From contig NZ_JAEFCB010000024.1 in the NCBI RefSeq assembly GCF_016405905.1, forward strand, positions 24,364-88,363: a DNA stretch of 64,000 bases, read 5' to 3'. Every line of letters begins with the position of its first letter. Position 1 is the first letter of the stretch. The translations under genes were made by a program, and so were the position numbers. Positions 62,801 to 64,000 of this stretch are shown one piece after another. The notes under the pieces are model-generated. The model saw nothing but the letters and a program-made list of their open reading frames with translations. It made no database searches and had not been told where the DNA came from. This stretch comes from Variovorax sp. IB41. Lineage in GTDB: Bacteria > Pseudomonadota > Gammaproteobacteria > Burkholderiales > Burkholderiaceae_C.

Positions 62801-64000
62801 GGTGAACGACGAACTGTCCAACGACGGCAGCATCACGGCAGGCCGCAACACCACCGTCACGGCCGGCCGTGTGCAAGGCAGCAGCACGGGTGTGCTGGGC
62901 GCGGGCATCCAGGGCGACGGCAAGCTCGGCGCTGCAGGCGATCTGAGCGTGAGCGCCAGCGGCGCACTCGTCGCGCACGGCACGACCCTCGCAGCCGGCA
63001 ACGCCACGCTGCAAGGCGCGAGCGTGGATGTGTCGGCCAGCCAGACCAGCGCCGCGAACATCGCGATCACCGCAATGCAAGGCGACGTCACCACGAGCAA
63101 GGCAACAGTCGTCACGCCGGGCACCCTGAGCGTCACCGCCAACAGCAACGCTGCACAGACGCTCGTCAACGACGCCGGCAAGCTCAACGCCAACCAGTTC
63201 GATCTGAAGCTCTCGAACCTCGCCAACACGAACGGCGGCCAGATCGTTCAGACCGGCAAGGGCGCACTGCGCATCCAGACCTCCGGCGCCATCGACAACA
63301 GCGGCGGTGCCCTCGCAAGCAACGGCGACATGGCGTTCGTCGCGGCCAGCCTGGACAACAAGGCCGGCGCATTGCGCACGGGCGAGGGCGCGAACCTGTC
63401 CATCGACGTGAACGGGCTGCTGCGAAACAGCGGCCGGGGCGACATCGCTTCAGGCGGCAACGCCACGGTCCGCGCCGGCACCCTCGACAACGAAGCGGGC
63501 CGTCTCACGGCCGCCGGGGACATATCGAGCACCACCGGCGCAGCAACCGGCAACCACGGCGGCACCATCGCCGCGAACGGCAGCGTCGTGCTGGATGCCC
63601 GCAACCTCGACAACAGCGCCGGCACCGTTTCAAGCCACGGCACGCTGACAGCGAACATCCGGGGCGATGCGGACAACGCGGGCGGCACGCTGGTCGCCAA
63701 CCAGGCGCTCGCACTCGCCGCGGCGTCCCTGGACAACGACAAGGGCTCGGTCCAATCCGTCCAGGCCGCCACGAAACTCGACGTGGCCGATGCCCTGACC
63801 AACGCCCAGGGCTACATCGGCGCCGCGACCGATCTTGGGGTCCAGGCGGGCAGCCTCGCGAACACCGGCAGCTTGCGCGGCGCCAACGACACCACGGTGG
63901 ATGTCAAGGGCCATCTGGCCAACGACGGCAGCATCACGTCCGGCCGCCACACGATCATCACGGCAGACAGCGTGCAGGGCGGCGAGAAGAGCGTGTTCGG
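59832..64000 (+). CDS. TpsA exoprotein, filamentous haemagglutinin/CdiA-like (3' end outside window)
   Basis: At least 1389 codons, open at the right edge. Residues 1-25 are an extended signal-peptide region (MNKHLHRIVFNAARGMRMVV), found on large TpsA proteins; the signal itself follows. The TPS secretion domain spans about 70-310, with NSRVNVQSQLGGWVQGNPWL, VILNEING and the VVIANPAGILVDG motif. From about residue 330 it becomes a Gly/Asn/Ala/Thr-rich beta-helix of short DNxGG repeats (LDNAGGTL, NSGSLRGAND), then a macro-repeat of 367 residues begins. The partner TpsB is upstream. Such proteins are adhesins or contact-dependent inhibition toxins; the toxin or immunity region, if any, would lie beyond the window. 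Confidence 0.92.
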   Translation, partial: MNKHLHRIVFNAARGMRMVVQETAASTGKGASRSTGKSAPAAAAVLFGVLVALPGQAQIVASPMVPGSLRPTVLVAPNGVPLVSIQTPSAAGVSRNVYSQFDVMRNGVILNNSRVNVQSQLGGWVQGNPWLAGGPARVILNEINGGNPSQLRGQIEVAGQRAEVVIANPAGILVDGSGFINASRATLTTGLPQLDAFGGLDSFVVRSGTVRIDGAGLDLGRTDYAAILARAVQVNAGIWANELKVVTGANQVSADHGNLTPTASTGAAPTFALDVAALGGMYAQKITLIGSEAGLGVRNAGSIGAGAGGLVVTAQGRLENTGTLEGSRIELASSADIGNRGGTIRQTGMSGLTIDSRTLSNTSGGVIGVEPVAPAGAAGSSASVGAATPAAGTSAPSANGSVGDAPPVASYVAPAPGSITAAGAINNDGGRIYAGAPIILKTPQIDNAGGTLDVATMAVTGANFSNAGGTLNVSQSFGANVGQFDNSGGKLNAGTLDIATSGDLINIDGALASSGDARLTVGGKADNTRGTISSAGALTASVTGATNNNAGTLASNQSLALNTGTLDNTKGSIQSAQARAQLAVAGQLLNGKGGSVGAATDLNVQAGSLVNSGSLRGANDVGISVDDVLVNDGSVTAGRNTTVAAGSLQSGSTGVLGAGVQNDGKLGAAGDLRITTSGALIANGNTIAAGNATLQGAGIDLSGSQTGAANIAVTATQGNVTTSKATLATPGSLSVTADAQPVQTLVNAGGKLNAKQLDLKVSNLANTQGGEIVQTGASATHIATSGSIDNSGGTLASNGRLALTAASLNNRGGTLRAAQSSDLTVTATGLVDNRQGEMSAGGNTTLQAGSLDNDAGRITAAVNASSTTSGATRNQAGTIAANDNTTVNAGSLNNAGGTVSASNTLTANVQGAVDNTAGTLVANQALALDAGSLANDKGSVQSIQAASRLNVGGALDNATGYVGAATDLGIKAGSLSNAGTLRGTNDTTVAVNDELSNDGSITAGRNTTVTAGRVQGSSTGVLGAGIQGDGKLGAAGDLSVSASGALVAHGTTLAAGNATLQGASVDVSASQTSAANIAITAMQGDVTTSKATVVTPGTLSVTANSNAAQTLVNDAGKLNANQFDLKLSNLANTNGGQIVQTGKGALRIQTSGAIDNSGGALASNGDMAFVAASLDNKAGALRTGEGANLSIDVNGLLRNSGRGDIASGGNATVRAGTLDNEAGRLTAAGDISSTTGAATGNHGGTIAANGSVVLDARNLDNSAGTVSSHGTLTANIRGDADNAGGTLVANQALALAAASLDNDKGSVQSVQAATKLDVADALTNAQGYIGAATDLGVQAGSLANTGSLRGANDTTVDVKGHLANDGSITSGRHTIITADSVQGGEKSVF
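61539..64000 (+). repeat. 1101-bp macro-repeat in the TpsA beta-helix
   Basis: The motif KGS(I/V)QS recurs with its Lys codon at 61539, 62640 and 63741, exactly 1101 bp (367 codons) apart. A second anchor (ANDGS/SNDGS/VNDGS) is at 61722, 62820 and 63921: 1098 then 1101 bp, so copy 1 has one extra codon between the anchors. Homology appears to extend upstream to about 61330. Copies are diverged but colinear, and at least two full units lie in the window with a third begun. Confidence 0.85.

Noticed and set aside
61059..63080. 673-codon minus-strand open frame over TpsA
   Set aside because: Antisense shadow of the repetitive TpsA frame; the translation is compositionally odd and has no start-site support.

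Overview
The window is a 64 kb stretch of a high-GC betaproteobacterial chromosome. Gene content and family assignments point to Comamonadaceae, most likely Variovorax or a close relative. The evidence is dense high-GC coding, an Entner-Doudoroff edd-eda pair, many LysR/TetR/MarR/GntR-regulated catabolic cassettes, betaproteobacterial -10 boxes of the CTACAAT type, and intergenic inverted-repeat elements of a kind I associate with Variovorax. No rRNA, tRNA, CRISPR array, insertion sequence or integrase was seen.

Layout. 1-5.9 kb: the start of an exported binding protein, then a co-directional cassette of an MFS organic-anion transporter, a GlcD-type FAD oxidase, a tannase/feruloyl-esterase-family lipoprotein and a LysR regulator; this looks like uptake and use of an ester or hydroxy acid. 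5.9-10.4 kb: a BetI-like TetR repressor divergent from an operon of an SDR dehydrogenase, a saccharopine-dehydrogenase-like protein and an acyl-CoA synthetase, with two palindromic operators over the promoter. 10.5-19.9 kb: poxB, an outer-membrane barrel, a DUF1345 membrane protein, a DMT transporter, an alkylation-repair pair (ogt plus an Ada-AlkA fusion), phosphomannomutase/phosphoglucomutase and waaA.

20.2-23.8 kb is a visibly AT-richer island. It encodes a 779-residue protein with a degenerate M23-like module and a GH19-type muralytic domain but no signal peptide, then an exported 380-residue partner and a 50-residue exported fragment. This looks like a peptidoglycan-hydrolase toxin with a periplasmic immunity protein. 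It is the least explained locus in the window.

23.9-35.1 kb: a TolC-type protein with a proline-rich tail, rhodanese, an isoaspartyl methyltransferase-like protein, a TetR regulator, msrA, a DUF2946-like protein with a ZnuD-like TonB receptor, an AEC transporter, pdxH, a MobA-like nucleotidyltransferase, chaC-sodC and an OmpA-domain protein. 35.3-42.6 kb: edd, eda, a HAD dehalogenase, a gamma-glutamyltransferase lipoprotein, DUF1697, gloA and a GST; glutathione-related functions recur here. 42.7-46.2 kb: a complete Fur-box-preceded ferric iron ABC importer (fbpABC type). 46.3-50.6 kb: a hotdog thioesterase divergent from a MarR regulator whose mRNA may be leaderless, an MFS transporter, a MATE pump and a small secreted protein. 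50.8-55.8 kb: a sugar-acid operon (class II aldolase, dgoA, dgoK, IlvD-type dehydratase) divergent from a FadR-type regulator. 55.8-64 kb: an exo/endonuclease-phosphatase family protein, then a two-partner secretion locus (TpsB, a lipoprotein, and a giant FHA/CdiA-like TpsA that runs off the window). The TpsA contains a tandem macro-repeat of 1101 bp (367 residues).
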